This document shows positions 47,907-58,602 of a stretch of DNA of 64,000 nucleotides, piece after piece. The stretch is taken from assembly GCA_024752435.1 (NCBI GenBank), contig CP103033.1, positions 558,001-622,000 of the forward strand, given 5' to 3'. Below the pieces are notes generated by a model that was not told where the DNA came from, made no database searches, and saw only the letters and a program-made list of their open reading frames with translations. Made by a program: the position numbers and the translations under genes. Origin of the DNA: Allantophomopsis cytisporea. Taxonomy: Eukaryota > Ascomycota > Leotiomycetes > Phacidiales > Phacidiaceae. Each line of letters starts with the position of its first letter. Position 1 is the first letter of the stretch.

Positions 47907-49181
47907 CTAATCAGACAGTCTTTCGTCATCCGTAACACTCCATCTTCGCTCTCGTCCTCGTTCTACTTCCTCAGCAGTACCATCTCCCCATGGGGACACT
48001 TCATTCTTAACAGGTCCGCCGTGGATAGTGTCGCTTTCATCCTCTTCTTCATGTCTATGCATTGGTGGCGGTGAGAAGGGTCTCACACCGCGAGATTTAT
48101 TCAGAATTCCCTCCATATTCTTTCCCGAGAAAATGCTTCCCTCGTCATCATCCCGACCATCAGATATAGCTCCAGCTAGGCTCTGATACCGATCTCCCTC
48201 AACGAGCAGGCTGTCGTTCCGACCATGTCCTTTGGATCCAGTTTCAGCCAAGCCGTCAGCGAGGATGCTCTTGTTTGGCAGAATGCTGAATATCTTTGGG
48301 CTATCATTGTGGTGGATCTCGGGCTCGTTTGAGAACAGGTCAACTCCTTTCTCCAGCAGATCATCAAGTCCTCCACCTGTCCAGCCTTTCCTTGCTAAAG
48401 CCTCGAAGATATCGACTTCCGCTCGGACGAGAGAAGAAGAGGACTCGACGATTTTCAAAGACACATCTTGGGAATCCCGCAGTAAAGAGCGAGAATGTGA
48501 TCCATGTAGTGTTGTTAGTCCATCAAGCTTTGTAGTTAAGTCCACCAAGTGGTTTCTGAAGTTCCCAACATCTCTCTTCCGTTGCTTGTGTAGTCTTAAG
48601 CCTTCCTTTTCCATCCTTCTGATCTCCTTTGACTGCAGCTTGACTTCCTGTCTATACGTCTCCTCCTCCTCCTCCATACGTCTTCTCCAGCCATCCAGTT
48701 CATGAAGTAGAGGCACTTCAAAGCTGCGATACACTGTCTCGGACAGAATTTGTTGGTGATTCGCAATAAGCTGATGCACACCACTTGCGGCCATAAGACT
48801 ATCAGCCGTGACTACACCAGCCCTCGCCGAATATGAGCCCGCAAGAGATGAGTCCTGTGGGTGCAAAGCCTCAGAGCGAGCCTCCTTAAGTCGTGCACAT
48901 TGTTCCAAAGCACTGCCAAAAGCACTGGCTGCTGTTGATAATGAGGCTAAAGCTACTCGGTAGTTTTTGGCGGTGGTCAATAATTCCGTGTATGCGTTTT
49001 GTGACAATTCGAGGTCAGCTTTGGAAAGTACAGCATGGGGAGTACTTGGAGGAGGCGGTAATGGAAGATTATATGCCGACAATGGATTTGCAGTTGATGC
49101 ACATGAGTAAGAGGGCGATCCTGGAATTGGAGGCAATCTACTCGGAGCTGGAGATGTCGGACGGCTGGTAACCGCAGACAT
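47907..49181 (-). CDS. IVY1: Ivy1-like BAR-type phospholipid-binding protein
   Basis: Single exon on the minus strand, 424 aa from ATG 49181. The frame stays open for a few codons upstream but without an ATG. Residues 1-50 are Ser/Pro-rich. Residues about 55-280 are a long helical array typical of a BAR/I-BAR dimer (ADLELSQNAYTELLTTAKNY, ASAFGSALEQCARLKEAR, HQLIANHQQILSETVYRSF, LHELDGWRRRMEEEEE, EIRRMEKEGLRLHKQRKRD, then VRAEVDIFEALARKGWTGG, LDDLLEKG). The rest is acidic and probably disordered. The layout and length match yeast Ivy1, an inverse-BAR protein of vacuole membranes that binds Rab Ypt7 and phosphoinositides and affects TORC1 and microautophagy. Assignment is by pattern memory, so the family is firmer than the exact name. 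The gene is head-to-head with APT1. Confidence 0.75.
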   Translation of the reverse strand: MSAVTSRPTSPAPSRLPPIPGSPSYSCASTANPLSAYNLPLPPPPSTPHAVLSKADLELSQNAYTELLTTAKNYRVALASLSTAASAFGSALEQCARLKEARSEALHPQDSSLAGSYSARAGVVTADSLMAASGVHQLIANHQQILSETVYRSFEVPLLHELDGWRRRMEEEEETYRQEVKLQSKEIRRMEKEGLRLHKQRKRDVGNFRNHLVDLTTKLDGLTTLHGSHSRSLLRDSQDVSLKIVESSSSLVRAEVDIFEALARKGWTGGGLDDLLEKGVDLFSNEPEIHHNDSPKIFSILPNKSILADGLAETGSKGHGRNDSLLVEGDRYQSLAGAISDGRDDDEGSIFSGKNMEGILNKSRGVRPFSPPPMHRHEEEDESDTIHGGPVKNEVSPWGDGTAEEVERGRERRWSVTDDERLSD

Positions 49182-49761
49182 GGCTTTGTTTGTTGACTTT
49201 CGGCTGAGGGGCAACGCGAACCAAATATTCGTGTGCTTCTCTGATCGAAGGATAAATTGGAAGATGAGGCGGCAAATCTTTCTTCACTTCTGAATTTTGC
49301 AAGAGATGGTCTGATGAGGGTTCTACAGAGCCTCGCCCTATGGAATGTTCTGAGCAAAAAGCGTACGGTTGAGAATAAACGTGGGGTGTCAGTGAGCGAG
49401 GTGAGACCTTTCTAATATTATCTGCTGACCGCGATAAGAAAGCTCAGACCAGAGGCGGTGATTCGTGGCAATTCATGCATCGCGCAATGAGGAGCTTAAC
49501 CCTCAAGAAGTAAGGTATTGCTTGCAAGCTACGACGTAGTTCATATAATCGAGAAGGACAACACTGCCAAGTCGCAAGCAACGTCCCTATCGTGCCAATT
49601 GAAGTCTCTACTTGTACCAATTTCGATACGTTTAATTAGCATCCACATATTCGAACTTGCATTCTTATTCACGTTCGGTTTGTACGTACCGTTGTTGTGG
49701 CATATTCCTTGGACCTCGGGCTAATATCTTCGCCAGCAATTTTCCAGTCAGAACCAACATC
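49182..49761. promoter_or_regulatory. Divergent promoter region, IVY1-like and APT1
   Basis: 580 bp between the two start codons of divergent genes. Both promoters and leaders should be here. No motif is assigned. Confidence 0.45.
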
Positions 49762-50806
49762 ATGGCTGCTCTTGTCATTCCCGCCGTCACTCGGCACACT
49801 GCTACCGTCATCATGGCCCATGGTCTTGGTGACAGTGGTGCTGGCTGGGTCTCGTTGGCACAGAACTTCAGACGCAGATCGAAATTTGAAGAAGTCAAAT
49901 TCATTTTTCCAAATGCACCAAATATTCCAATCACTGTTGTATGTATTCTTATCCATACTATTTTTATAATCCAGTTCACTAAAACTTCTTAGAACATGGG
50001 CATGCGTATGCCAGGATGGTATGATATTGTAAGGGCTCGCAACAGCGTTCGTTGACTCAATACTACTATTGACATTGTCAACAATACATGAACTGATCTA
50101 ACGTTCTGCAGACAGCTTTCGATGACCTTCAACAAGGACAGGATGAAGTTGGCATCTTGAAGTCCAGAGATTACTTCCACGGCCTGATCAAGGAAGAGAT
50201 TAATGCTGGCATCCCATCTGACCGTATTGTCATCGGTGGCTTCTCACAGGGAGGAGCAATGTCACTCTTCTCTGGTGTCACGTGCCAAACGAAGCTTGGT
50301 GGCATTTTTGGTCTCTCATGCTACCTCCTCTTGCACGAGAAGCTTCAGAGTTTGGTACCATCAGACAACCCAAACAAGGATACTCCAATCTTCATGGGCC
50401 ATGGCAGTGCCGACCCCCTTGTGAGAGCACAATGGGGTAGAAAGACGGCCGACATCCTGAAGGAATGGGGATACAAGGTTGATCTTAAGATGTACCCGTA
50501 AGTTTTCCATCTTTTACCTAAGACATCCTTTCCAGCGTGCTGCTATGAATGGTTATATTACTATGCATTCGTTGTCGAGTCGTCTCATCTGTTATATGGG
50601 CCACCATTATGTGCAGTAAGGCATGTAAACAAAAGGGAATATTAAGGGTGAAGAGATGCACTTCAGACATCAGACATTGATAAAAGAGTTATACTAATAG
50701 TAAATGCAGTGGTATGGAGCATTCAGCCTGTCCAGAGGAGATGGACGATCTAGAAGCTTATTTGAAGGAGAGACTTCCACCACAGGGTAAGCCATCTGGA
50801 CTCTGA
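49762..50806 (+). CDS. APT1: Acyl-protein thioesterase 1 / carboxylesterase
   Basis: Four exons: 49762-49938, 49993-50028, 50112-50497, 50710-50806, 231 aa, the usual family length. The alpha/beta-hydrolase features are in order: HTATVIMAHGLGDSGAGW with the oxyanion-side loop, FPNAPNIPITVNMGMRMPGWYD assembled across two junctions (cited as PNIPITV and MRMPGWYDI), nucleophile GGFSQGGA with Ser116, FMGHGSADPLV with Asp172, and GMEHSAC with His204, completed by the last exon. The enzyme removes palmitate from S-acylated proteins such as G-alpha and Ras and can act on lysophospholipids; it is cytosolic. Exon 2 is only 36 nt and sits between introns of 54 and 83 nt; intron 3 is 212 nt. All catalytic residues are present. 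Confidence 0.93.
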
Positions 50807-51221
50807 CTATCTAAAGATGAGGCATGGGGAAAGGATTGGTTTATCTTGGGAAGCATCACCATCTTGTTGATAGCCTGTTTTATCGGATGGTACAGATTTA
50901 AGAGCCCGAAAGGCAGAGCCGATGCAGCCAAACATAAAGAGTAGAAACCTAGAGAAGAAAAGCAAGAATAAAACCGTATTACTAATACGTCGCTCGTTAT
51001 TTTTCATTAATTAAGCATGGTGTGGATTACCTCTTTTCGGCGGATGAAAACATTAACCTTAAATGGTTGATGATACCTTGCTGACAAGAAAACACTTTAT
51101 GTCGTTATTTCAGTGTTCTTCAGCGCGGAATTTGGCCGCAGACTGACCAATCCGCCGAGGGACATTACTGCCGTATATATGACCCAAGTCTCACGAACAA
51201 CAGAATGATAAAACTAGGACA
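50807..51221. other. Intergenic region
   Basis: 415 bp between two tandem plus-strand genes; it should hold the APT1 3' UTR and the promoter of the dioxygenase-like gene. Nothing else seen. Confidence 0.4.
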
Positions 51222-52396
51222 ATGAATCGCGCTCGACCACCTATCTATGTACCTATACTCTTTACGGTTCTTATAATCGTTGTTGCCGTCATTCTGGCCC
51301 CTTCAAGATATCTTTCTGCAGCGAACGGCTTTGTGCGCCGGCTTTCGGGACGACCCCTAACTACTAGTGCGAACAGTCACCTGGTTGTTGATAATATGAC
51401 TTCTACTACGAATCCAACAAAGACTCCTGTCTATTTTTTGAGCCATGGAGGGGTACTTGAATCGTGTTTTCTTATCATTATAGAAAGGAGAACTGACTTT
51501 TGGGCAGCCAAATATTATGTATGAGACGGACCACCCTGTGTATCCCCAGCTTCAAAAGATTGGCAAAGAGATCACTCAAGTAGTCAAGCCAAAGGCAATT
51601 GTTGTCTTCTCGGCACATTGGCAAGGTGATGACGATGAAGTCAAGGTTAACACTGCCGAGATTACCGATTTGATTTACGAGTGAGTCCATATGACAAAAT
51701 CTAAGGTGCAATCGTTGACAATACAGTTTCTATGGGTTCCCTTCCCACTACTATAAGGAGAAGTTCCCTAACGTGGGTAGCAAGGAGATTGCCGAAAATG
51801 TGATTTCTCTCCTAAATGATGCTGGGATCAAGGCCAAAGGAGTAAAGAGAGGACTGGATCATGGAGTCTGGGCTGTCTTCAAGTGTGGTAAGTACTATAA
51901 AAAACCTCTTGCTTTTTAAAATGCTGAACAGCCATCAGCGTTCAACCCTGATGAGAACCCTCTCAAGGTACCTATTGTCCAGGTCTCTCTTTTCGACAAC
52001 GAGGATCCAGATAAGCACTTCCGTCTCGGTCAGGCAGTGCAAGCTCTTCGCTCCCAGAACATCCAAATTATCGTCTCAGGCATGGCCGTACACAATCTGC
52101 GGTACATCCAGTCTCTCATGATGGGTGACACCAAGCCATACCCATGGACTACAAGCTTCGATGCTGCGCTCAAGGATGCGGTCACAGCACCGCCAGAAAT
52201 GAGACAGTCGACTTTGAGAGAGCTCTTGTGGAGGAAGGATGCTAGACAGGCTCATCCATCGTTTGAGCACTTGTTGCCTATTCATGTCGGTGCTGGCGCT
52301 GCAGGAGATGACAAGGCTGTGAGGCTGTGGACTTTAGGTGAGGGGAGTTTGAGCTGGGCTCAGTATCGATTTGGGGATGTGCCTGCGAAATTGTAA
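51222..52396 (+). CDS. LigB-type extradiol (4,5-DOPA-like) dioxygenase with N-terminal membrane segment
   Basis: Four exons: 51222-51452, 51508-51680, 51727-51887, 51939-52396, 340 aa, phases consistent. Residues from about 65 match the class III extradiol dioxygenase family of bacteria, plants and fungi: PVYFLSHGGPNIMYE, KAIVVFSAHWQ, DFYGFPSHYYK, GVKRGLDHGVWAVF, PIVQVSLFD, IIVSGMAVHNLR and a final HPSFEHLLPIHVGAGAA. The histidines of SHGG, AHW, DHG and the IHV region should include the metal ligands. Such enzymes cleave catechol-type rings such as DOPA with molecular oxygen. Unusually, residues 1-58 add a hydrophobic helix (about 9-27). ATG 51396 (residue 59, MTSTTNPTK) gives a soluble enzyme of ordinary length, so two products from alternative starts are possible. 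The physiological substrate is unknown. Confidence 0.87.
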
Positions 52397-52618
52397 CTAG
52401 TCAATCAAAGTTGAAGTATTCGAATCACCTGCTTATACCAAGTCTCATCTCACACATAGGCTCAAAGGGGAAACAAAGCTTGGATGCTTGAACCTTATTG
52501 AACTTTCACATATATTAACGTCGAAACCAATTCAGCGTCAACGATCTTGTTTGTTATTATCCTGCGAACACGATAACATACTGGTGCTTCCAGTTGCTTA
52601 GTCCACCACGTTCATATC

Positions 52619-53695
52619 ATGGATGACCTTCTGAGTTCGATCAGCTATACGAACTTAATCGACAACACGTTTCATCCAACCATTGATAACGATTTTCATT
52701 CAGAACTTCAAACTTATCTGTTCAAAATGGCTCGCAAGAAATTGGATATACAAACTTCTAAAACGACATTGATAGGTGGCTCTTCCTTTCCATTCCAGAC
52801 TGCTTTCGCCCATTTGTTCTCAAAAGCTCATGCAATGTCCTTGACAGATATCTCTCCTGATGATCAATCGAATTCAACCTCACCCACGCATGTCACGATC
52901 ACCGAGCGTACGTTCGCACTCTTCCCAAAGCTTTTGCCAGAACTCCGCATCATTATCTGGAGATTCATCGCCCACGCACCTCGCATCGTCGAAATACACC
53001 ACCTCCACCCACACCCTCTCACTCTCGGACATTCTGCTTTTTCAATACCCCACTATCACTCTTTCACCAGCCCACCATCCATTCTCCGGGTCAACCAGGA
53101 ATCCCGCCACGAGGGACTGAAGTACTACAAGCTCAGCTTCGCCGATAGTAGAGAGCCACGGATTTACTTCAACCCTTGGGCTGACACTCTTTATCTCTCG
53201 GACCGAAAGATCCAGAGTAACCTCTGGCTATTCATTGTCTCATTGTCAGCCAGTGAGCGAGCTTTGGTAAGATCCATGGCTTTCGACGAACGTTTTGTTG
53301 CCGAGGCCAGAAGATATTGTATGGGTAAGAGCCTCTTGGAGCTCCACAATCTCGAGCACGTCACAATAGTTACTCAATATTTCGCGGCCTCCAGCAATAA
53401 TTTCGAGACTCAATTTGTCATACCAGAGGATAGTAGTGAGCCTGATCGTCGGAAGGAACTTGAACTCATGGAGCCAGACCACGCCGGTCTCCAGTCTGAT
53501 GCCAACCTATTTCGCTATTTCTTCAAGAAGTACAAAGTAGATGTGCTTCAGAAGTTTCAGTACCTGCCACAAAATCGAAAACGTCACTTTGATTTCCCTT
53601 TTGAGCTGTTCGCTAGGAAGATGCACCTGATCGAGATCTCACGCCTGAGAATGCCTATAAGAGCAGCGATACGAGGAATCACTGCGGAGTTGTGA
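52619..53695 (+). CDS. 2EXR-domain protein, copy 1
   Basis: Single exon, 358 aa. After about 95 poorly conserved residues comes the 2EXR region: LFPKLLPELRIIIWRFIAHA, PRIVEIHHL, PSILRVNQESRHEGLKYYKL and REPRIYFNPWADTLYLSDRK. This family is large and expanded in plant-associated and saprotrophic ascomycetes; its function is unknown. The start of the motif resembles an F-box helix (FPKLPPELRxxIW), so recognition or adaptor roles are often guessed, but there is no evidence here. The gene lies about 1.6 kb upstream of a second copy in the same direction. An internal ATG at residue 37 is an alternative start. Confidence 0.78.
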   Translation: MDDLLSSISYTNLIDNTFHPTIDNDFHSELQTYLFKMARKKLDIQTSKTTLIGGSSFPFQTAFAHLFSKAHAMSLTDISPDDQSNSTSPTHVTITERTFALFPKLLPELRIIIWRFIAHAPRIVEIHHLHPHPLTLGHSAFSIPHYHSFTSPPSILRVNQESRHEGLKYYKLSFADSREPRIYFNPWADTLYLSDRKIQSNLWLFIVSLSASERALVRSMAFDERFVAEARRYCMGKSLLELHNLEHVTIVTQYFAASSNNFETQFVIPEDSSEPDRRKELELMEPDHAGLQSDANLFRYFFKKYKVDVLQKFQYLPQNRKRHFDFPFELFARKMHLIEISRLRMPIRAAIRGITAEL

Positions 53696-55297
53696 AAAAT
53701 TATGGCTTGTTCCATCAGTACTGAGAACATGCAAATCGTTTGTGTCAGCAGTGGTCAGGGTTTTGTGGTGGGCTATGGCAAATTATCTAAGTTGAGGTAT
53801 TGTGATGGAGTCTATCAGTTTCCCCTTCTACACTGGCGGCGGCTTTAGCAAATGGAAAATAGGTGTTTCTGATTTATCGACCCAAGTGATAGACTTTGCA
53901 TGAATTGTCACACTTCTAAGTAAGCAACCTTTGTTTTGGTCTGGCTCCTCGCTGAGCACTTGAGCGACATACCTAGAGATCTGAGGTCATAGAGAACCAG
54001 AGACTTAAATTCTATGTTATCGAGCAGCTTGAAAGGTCTCTTGTGTTGTCTGTTATTAAAAAATAGAGATTGCCAAAATGGCACCATGAACCACTATATG
54101 CTTGAAGTTATGAAATAAAAAGATTCCATTATATGCGTTGGATATCGAACGCTGAACACTTGACTAATGAGATTCCATGTGAATAGATGGTTAGGACTTC
54201 CTGAATCCGAAGAAATCAAATTTCTCACCCTACATGTTTGAAATTTATATATTTCTCAAGATTAGTTGACTGAATATTATTTTGTCCCAGTCATGTAATT
54301 CAACCCACATATCCACACGCTCTTGTTTTCAGATAGAATATTTTCCTTTTCGACACCTTTTCATTTCTACGTGAGACTCTTATAAGTACTGGATGACTAC
54401 GTCAACTTCACGATGCCCATCGTTGCGATGCAGTTTCATCTTGCTATGTCTCTCCCTTATCCATCGAGCAGCAAGAGATTGTATGGTGCTCCCCATTTTC
54501 AGAAAATCCTTTCCAACGAATTGCACGTCTCATTGTTGTGGAAAAGTTCACCATTTCCGCCGTTAGAAATGAGCTTAGTGTTGAAGGCAATGTCGTTACT
54601 TGCGATTCACGAACTTGTTGATATGATTGATTATGAGCGTGTCGAGGAAGTTTCGCGTTTCCTTATCCAATGTGAATGTACGGGTCAACATGGCAAAGAA
54701 TTGCCATATGTCTTCAAATACACGCCAAACGTTAAACAGGTGGGACTTGCTTGAAAAGAAGGTCTCAAAATGGACAGGCTCAAGGAAAAGCAAACGAAAT
54801 CGAAAATACTTGAGAGAGAAAGTTGCAATGTTATTTCTGAAGTGGCTATCATATGGAACAAATGAAAGCTAATGTGTAGTCTAGAGAGTTTCATGCTTTA
54901 CTTGCTATGTGATGCGCTACTTTGGAGTGACCACTTAATTCCTTCTGACTTTGAACATTACAAGTAACAGACTATATATAGTTACCGACGTCTGAGTTCT
55001 GTGAGGTGTAATACCACTTGTTTGCTTCTTAATACCGCTCCATTGCAGCAATATGAGTTAGACCGCAGCTGTACCACAACATATATATGGTCATCCAAAT
55101 CTTCAGAACTTCTTCACACCTCATTACATACGCAATAACTCACAAGCCGATGGTAGCTGACAGCATTCTTTGAGGCTGCTCAATTTATCGCGTTCGCCAG
55201 CCCTTAATTTGCAGAAACGCAATCTATCCTCTATCGACACTTGCTCGCATTCACCATTGATTACGTTCAAGCTCTCAAAGCGACCAACAACGACGCC
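53696..55297. other. Intergenic region between the two 2EXR genes
   Basis: About 1.6 kb. A plus-strand frame at 54413-54754 (113 codons) has no recognised motif or clear resemblance to the flanking paralogs. AT-rich sequence without other features. Confidence 0.4.
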
Positions 55298-56116
55298 ATG
55301 TCTTCCACTCTCGCTCCTAGCTTGTATACGACTCCTCGATATCACTTGCCATTGACTGGTACTCGCCAGCATGCACCCGAGTTCATCTTCTTTCCGAAAC
55401 TCCCACCAGAGCTTCGTGTAGAGGTCTGGAAATACGCAGCGCATGTTCCTCGCATAGTTGAGGTTCATATGCTTCTCAAAACGGTGTTTCAACAGCGTCC
55501 TACACCTAGTCCACGCCACTACTCGACAACAGCGCCTCCGGCTGTCCTTCATGTTTGTCACGAATCAAGACTAGAGGGTCTCAAGTACTACAATCTCGCT
55601 TTTGGAGGTCCAATGGCTGAGACATACTTCAATCCGATGGTCGATACTCTCTTCATTTCAAAGAGGAAGCACCCTTACAAAACGACGTTGAACTCGTTCT
55701 TCGAAGTCCTCGAATCAATGTTTGTTAATGAGGGCACCGATATTGCACCATCGATTGCTCTTGATCTCCATGATTTCAAATACCTTCGATTTAGTCGTCG
55801 TTGGGATTCTTTGTTCATGAGGGCGCATATCACTCACTTCACCGTCGTTACCACGATTTACCGGGTCATTAGTGCTAGAAACAAGCTCGTTTTCTATGAA
55901 GGCCACAACTCAACCAGAAGTTTATTTGTTAGCACAAAAATCAAAGACCCAAAGGACAATACAATTCAATCATGCGGCATGGATTTCAGGATGCTTACAC
56001 CATGGTTCCGTTCAGCAAGAACGCCAGCGAGAGGGCAGGATCCGTTACTGGAAGCCACCAAGCCAGGACCACACTTCAGAAAGACGTCGTTGCTGGAAGA
56101 GGTAACGCGACCCTGA
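55298..56116 (+). CDS. 2EXR-domain protein, copy 2
   Basis: Single exon, 272 aa from ATG 55298; the frame is open further upstream but without an ATG. The 2EXR core reads FIFFPKLPPELRVEVWKYA, HVPRIVEVHML, AVLHVCHESRLEGLKYYNL and AETYFNPMVDTLFISKRKH. The parallel with copy 1 (for example KYYKLSF against KYYNLAF and YFNPWADTLYLS against YFNPMVDTLFIS) shows a tandem duplication, now quite diverged. Copy 2 lacks the about 40-residue C-terminal portion seen in copy 1 (the segment ending FELFARKMHLIEIS) and instead ends in a short Pro/Arg/Gly-rich tail. It could be a shortened or decaying copy, although no internal stop is present. Function unknown. Confidence 0.72.
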   Translation: MSSTLAPSLYTTPRYHLPLTGTRQHAPEFIFFPKLPPELRVEVWKYAAHVPRIVEVHMLLKTVFQQRPTPSPRHYSTTAPPAVLHVCHESRLEGLKYYNLAFGGPMAETYFNPMVDTLFISKRKHPYKTTLNSFFEVLESMFVNEGTDIAPSIALDLHDFKYLRFSRRWDSLFMRAHITHFTVVTTIYRVISARNKLVFYEGHNSTRSLFVSTKIKDPKDNTIQSCGMDFRMLTPWFRSARTPARGQDPLLEATKPGPHFRKTSLLEEVTRP

Positions 56117-58161
56117 AGGTTTAGAAGAAACAGCCGCGACATCAAGTATTTCTGAGAAGCCGAAGAGTGCTGCTTTGGGAAGACAGAGGTCATATGAGGG
56201 AACTTTAGGTAGCTGTCGTGGGAAAGCTTGAAAGACTTCGTGCTTTGCTTGAGAGTTATTTGTTGGTTTGTGAATCGATAAATTGAGTCCTTGAAATATT
56301 AGGGTGTCGTTCATATATGTGTCGAGGCAGTCAACCAATGTGATACACTTCTCGCCATTGACTACGTACAATATCTGTTTTTAAGATGCTGTGATACCTG
56401 GAAGTGGTTGAACTCACATGACCTCCAGATCTTAGAGTACCCGTTTGCATTTAGCCATGACGAATCACCAAAAAATGTATGGCTCATCACAAAATTATGA
56501 GTCCAGATGGTTACATATTACCATGCCTATGGAAATAGCTTTATGGCGGTCAAACAATGCGGCTCTAAGAAAAAGTGGAAGCGCAGTACCTGAGTGTGAT
56601 ACCTTCAGCGTAGTACTCTAACAGCAGGAGAGTTACCTGGTTTCTTAAGTACTGGAGTAGCTAGACAAACTTTCGTGATGGACTCTTATGGTCGTTTTGA
56701 GGGAAGAACATGTATTGTTTTCCAGAGGCTTATGTTCACCCAGAGCTATAGAATTTCGGTTTAAGGTGGACCATCGTGAAACTTACATATGTATGTATGG
56801 ATGTATGTATGTATATGTATGAGCGGGACCGATGGATACAATAAGGTAGGTAGGGTAGGCATTTTTCCCGTCTTGTGCCGGCGCCGAACGTTATCTGCCA
56901 CTATCTGCACCTTTAGTCAGTGCACGTGAACAATACAAGCAATAGCCCAGCTTCTATCATTTATATACTCGCATCATTGGATCTAGACTCACAAGTGTCA
57001 GCCATACATACATAGTCCGTACTTTCGTGCCATATCCATATCATATCCATATCATATCCATATCATATCCATATTATATCCATACCATGTCCAAGTTCAT
57101 ACCATAACACATAATAATGAGCTGATTATCGCTTGCTCATTCATTACTCCGTACATACGGCATTAAGTTACGGATTAGAAGGACGGACGTCGAGTATCAC
57201 AGCACCTAGTACGTACATTATTCCTTACTCGTCAATCCTGATCTGCATTTCCTTGTACCTTACCTATGACAACTCACGCTGAGCTTTTCATCGAATCCAC
57301 AATCATAGCTCACAACCTCACAGCCTCCTCACAAATTGCCTTAACCGACGACGATCATACAGGCATATGCAAGATACTTGTACACAATCAACATAATCCA
57401 GCTCCGTATACAGCCCAGCCCAGTCCTGTCCTGTCTACCACGATGTGCTCGGCACGAACCACTTAAGACAAACAAAAACCTTCATGTCTTACTCCATAGG
57501 CTTACTCACCACCTCCACACCGCCAATAGAGCGTCTTCGCGACGACCCCCTTAACAAATAACTACTTACCGCACCGTTCACGCCCGCTTCGACCTCTAGA
57601 TAATGAACATATCATGCGAGCTGCAGGAATCAGCTGTCTAACATCCACAACCACAACCACAACCACGGCTGTAACGATCACAACAACAACATCTTCGAGA
57701 TAGCATACTTAATACCCGCCCAACTTGTATCGCTTCCCTTATCTGAGTCTTTGAGCCAGCCTTCGCAAGAGTATTGATTCACGACCTTCTGCTCACGCGA
57801 CACACCATCATCCCAGGAATTCGGCGGGGTATCTGATCACTCGAGCACCATATCCATTGCAACCATTGCATACTACTCCATATCAACCTCACAACCTCCA
57901 CTTTCGCGCAGGATACCACTCGCCAACCATCCCCAGTCCATGAAGAACGATTTTATGATCTGTGCTCTTTAATTCTTCAAGCTTCACCTCAGCCTTCCAA
58001 ATTCCCAGAGGCCAAAGCACAAATAAAATAATAAATCAAGAATTGAAATACAACCGGGAACGGCGGAAGATACAAACGGAAGTAAACCTCAGTTTAAAAG
58101 TCGCTTGGAGTTTGGCTTTTATGTTTATGCCCCTCAAGCCTTTCTCACCTTTCATCTCAAA
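56117..58161. other. Intergenic region with an 11-bp tandem repeat
   Basis: About 2 kb without a gene I can support. It contains a TATG tract near 56795-56820 and an 11-bp tandem array at 57031-57085. From about 57300 the plus strand becomes C- and A-rich, like the leader seen before other genes here, and is probably the promoter and 5' UTR of the 146-aa gene. Confidence 0.4.
57031..57085. repeat. CATATCCATAT 11-bp tandem repeat
   Basis: About five copies of the 11-bp unit CATATCCATAT, the last with a C-to-T change. Each unit is itself nearly a palindrome around CC. Confidence 0.85.
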
Positions 58162-58602
58162 ATGTCCACCACCACAACACAACGCACCCTGTCCCCCAAA
58201 TTCAGCCGCATCGAGACCTGGCGGCACGAAGTAGCCACGCACCCGATCCCGCCGGTGCCATCCGTGCCGACGCCAGGGACATCTGAGTTCGAGGCCGAGG
58301 AGCGGGCGGCGATGGGCGGACGGGATGTCACGTGTACGTTCTGGAACGCGACATTCTGGCGGGTGGGAGCTGTGCGGATGCGGGGTGCGCTGGGGAAGAA
58401 GAGGAAGAGGACGGTCAGGACACGCATGTATGAGTGGGAGGAGCGGGCGGCGAGTGAGGAGGTGAAGGAGAAGGAGAGGGGGTTGGAAGATAGTGAGAGT
58501 GAGAGGGGGATTAAGGGGATTGCCGGTGCTGGATTCATGGAGCGGATGGAGAGGTTTGCTAGAGCGAAGAAGCTTTTGGAGCGGAATAACGAAAAGGCGT
58601 AA
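58162..58602 (+). CDS. Small basic/charged hypothetical protein, 146 aa
   Basis: Single exon from ATG 58162, 146 aa; an ATG 19 codons upstream is possible but less likely because the added residues are unlike a conserved start. The protein begins Ser/Thr-rich with SPKFSRIETWRHEVATHPIP, passes FEAEERAAMGGRDVTCTFW and WNATFWRVGAVRMRG, then a highly basic patch GKKRKRTVRTR and an acidic/basic helical C-terminus ending MERMERFARAKKLLERNN. The basic patch could be a nuclear localisation signal. GC content is much higher than in the surrounding DNA, which supports coding. I do not recognise the family; it may be limited to related fungi. A longer frame on the opposite strand is explained by the same GC bias. 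Confidence 0.55.
   Translation: MSTTTTQRTLSPKFSRIETWRHEVATHPIPPVPSVPTPGTSEFEAEERAAMGGRDVTCTFWNATFWRVGAVRMRGALGKKRKRTVRTRMYEWEERAASEEVKEKERGLEDSESERGIKGIAGAGFMERMERFARAKKLLERNNEKA

Noticed and set aside
54413..54754. 113-codon plus-strand frame between the two 2EXR genes
   Set aside because: No shared motif with the paralogs, AT-rich codons and no supporting splice structure.
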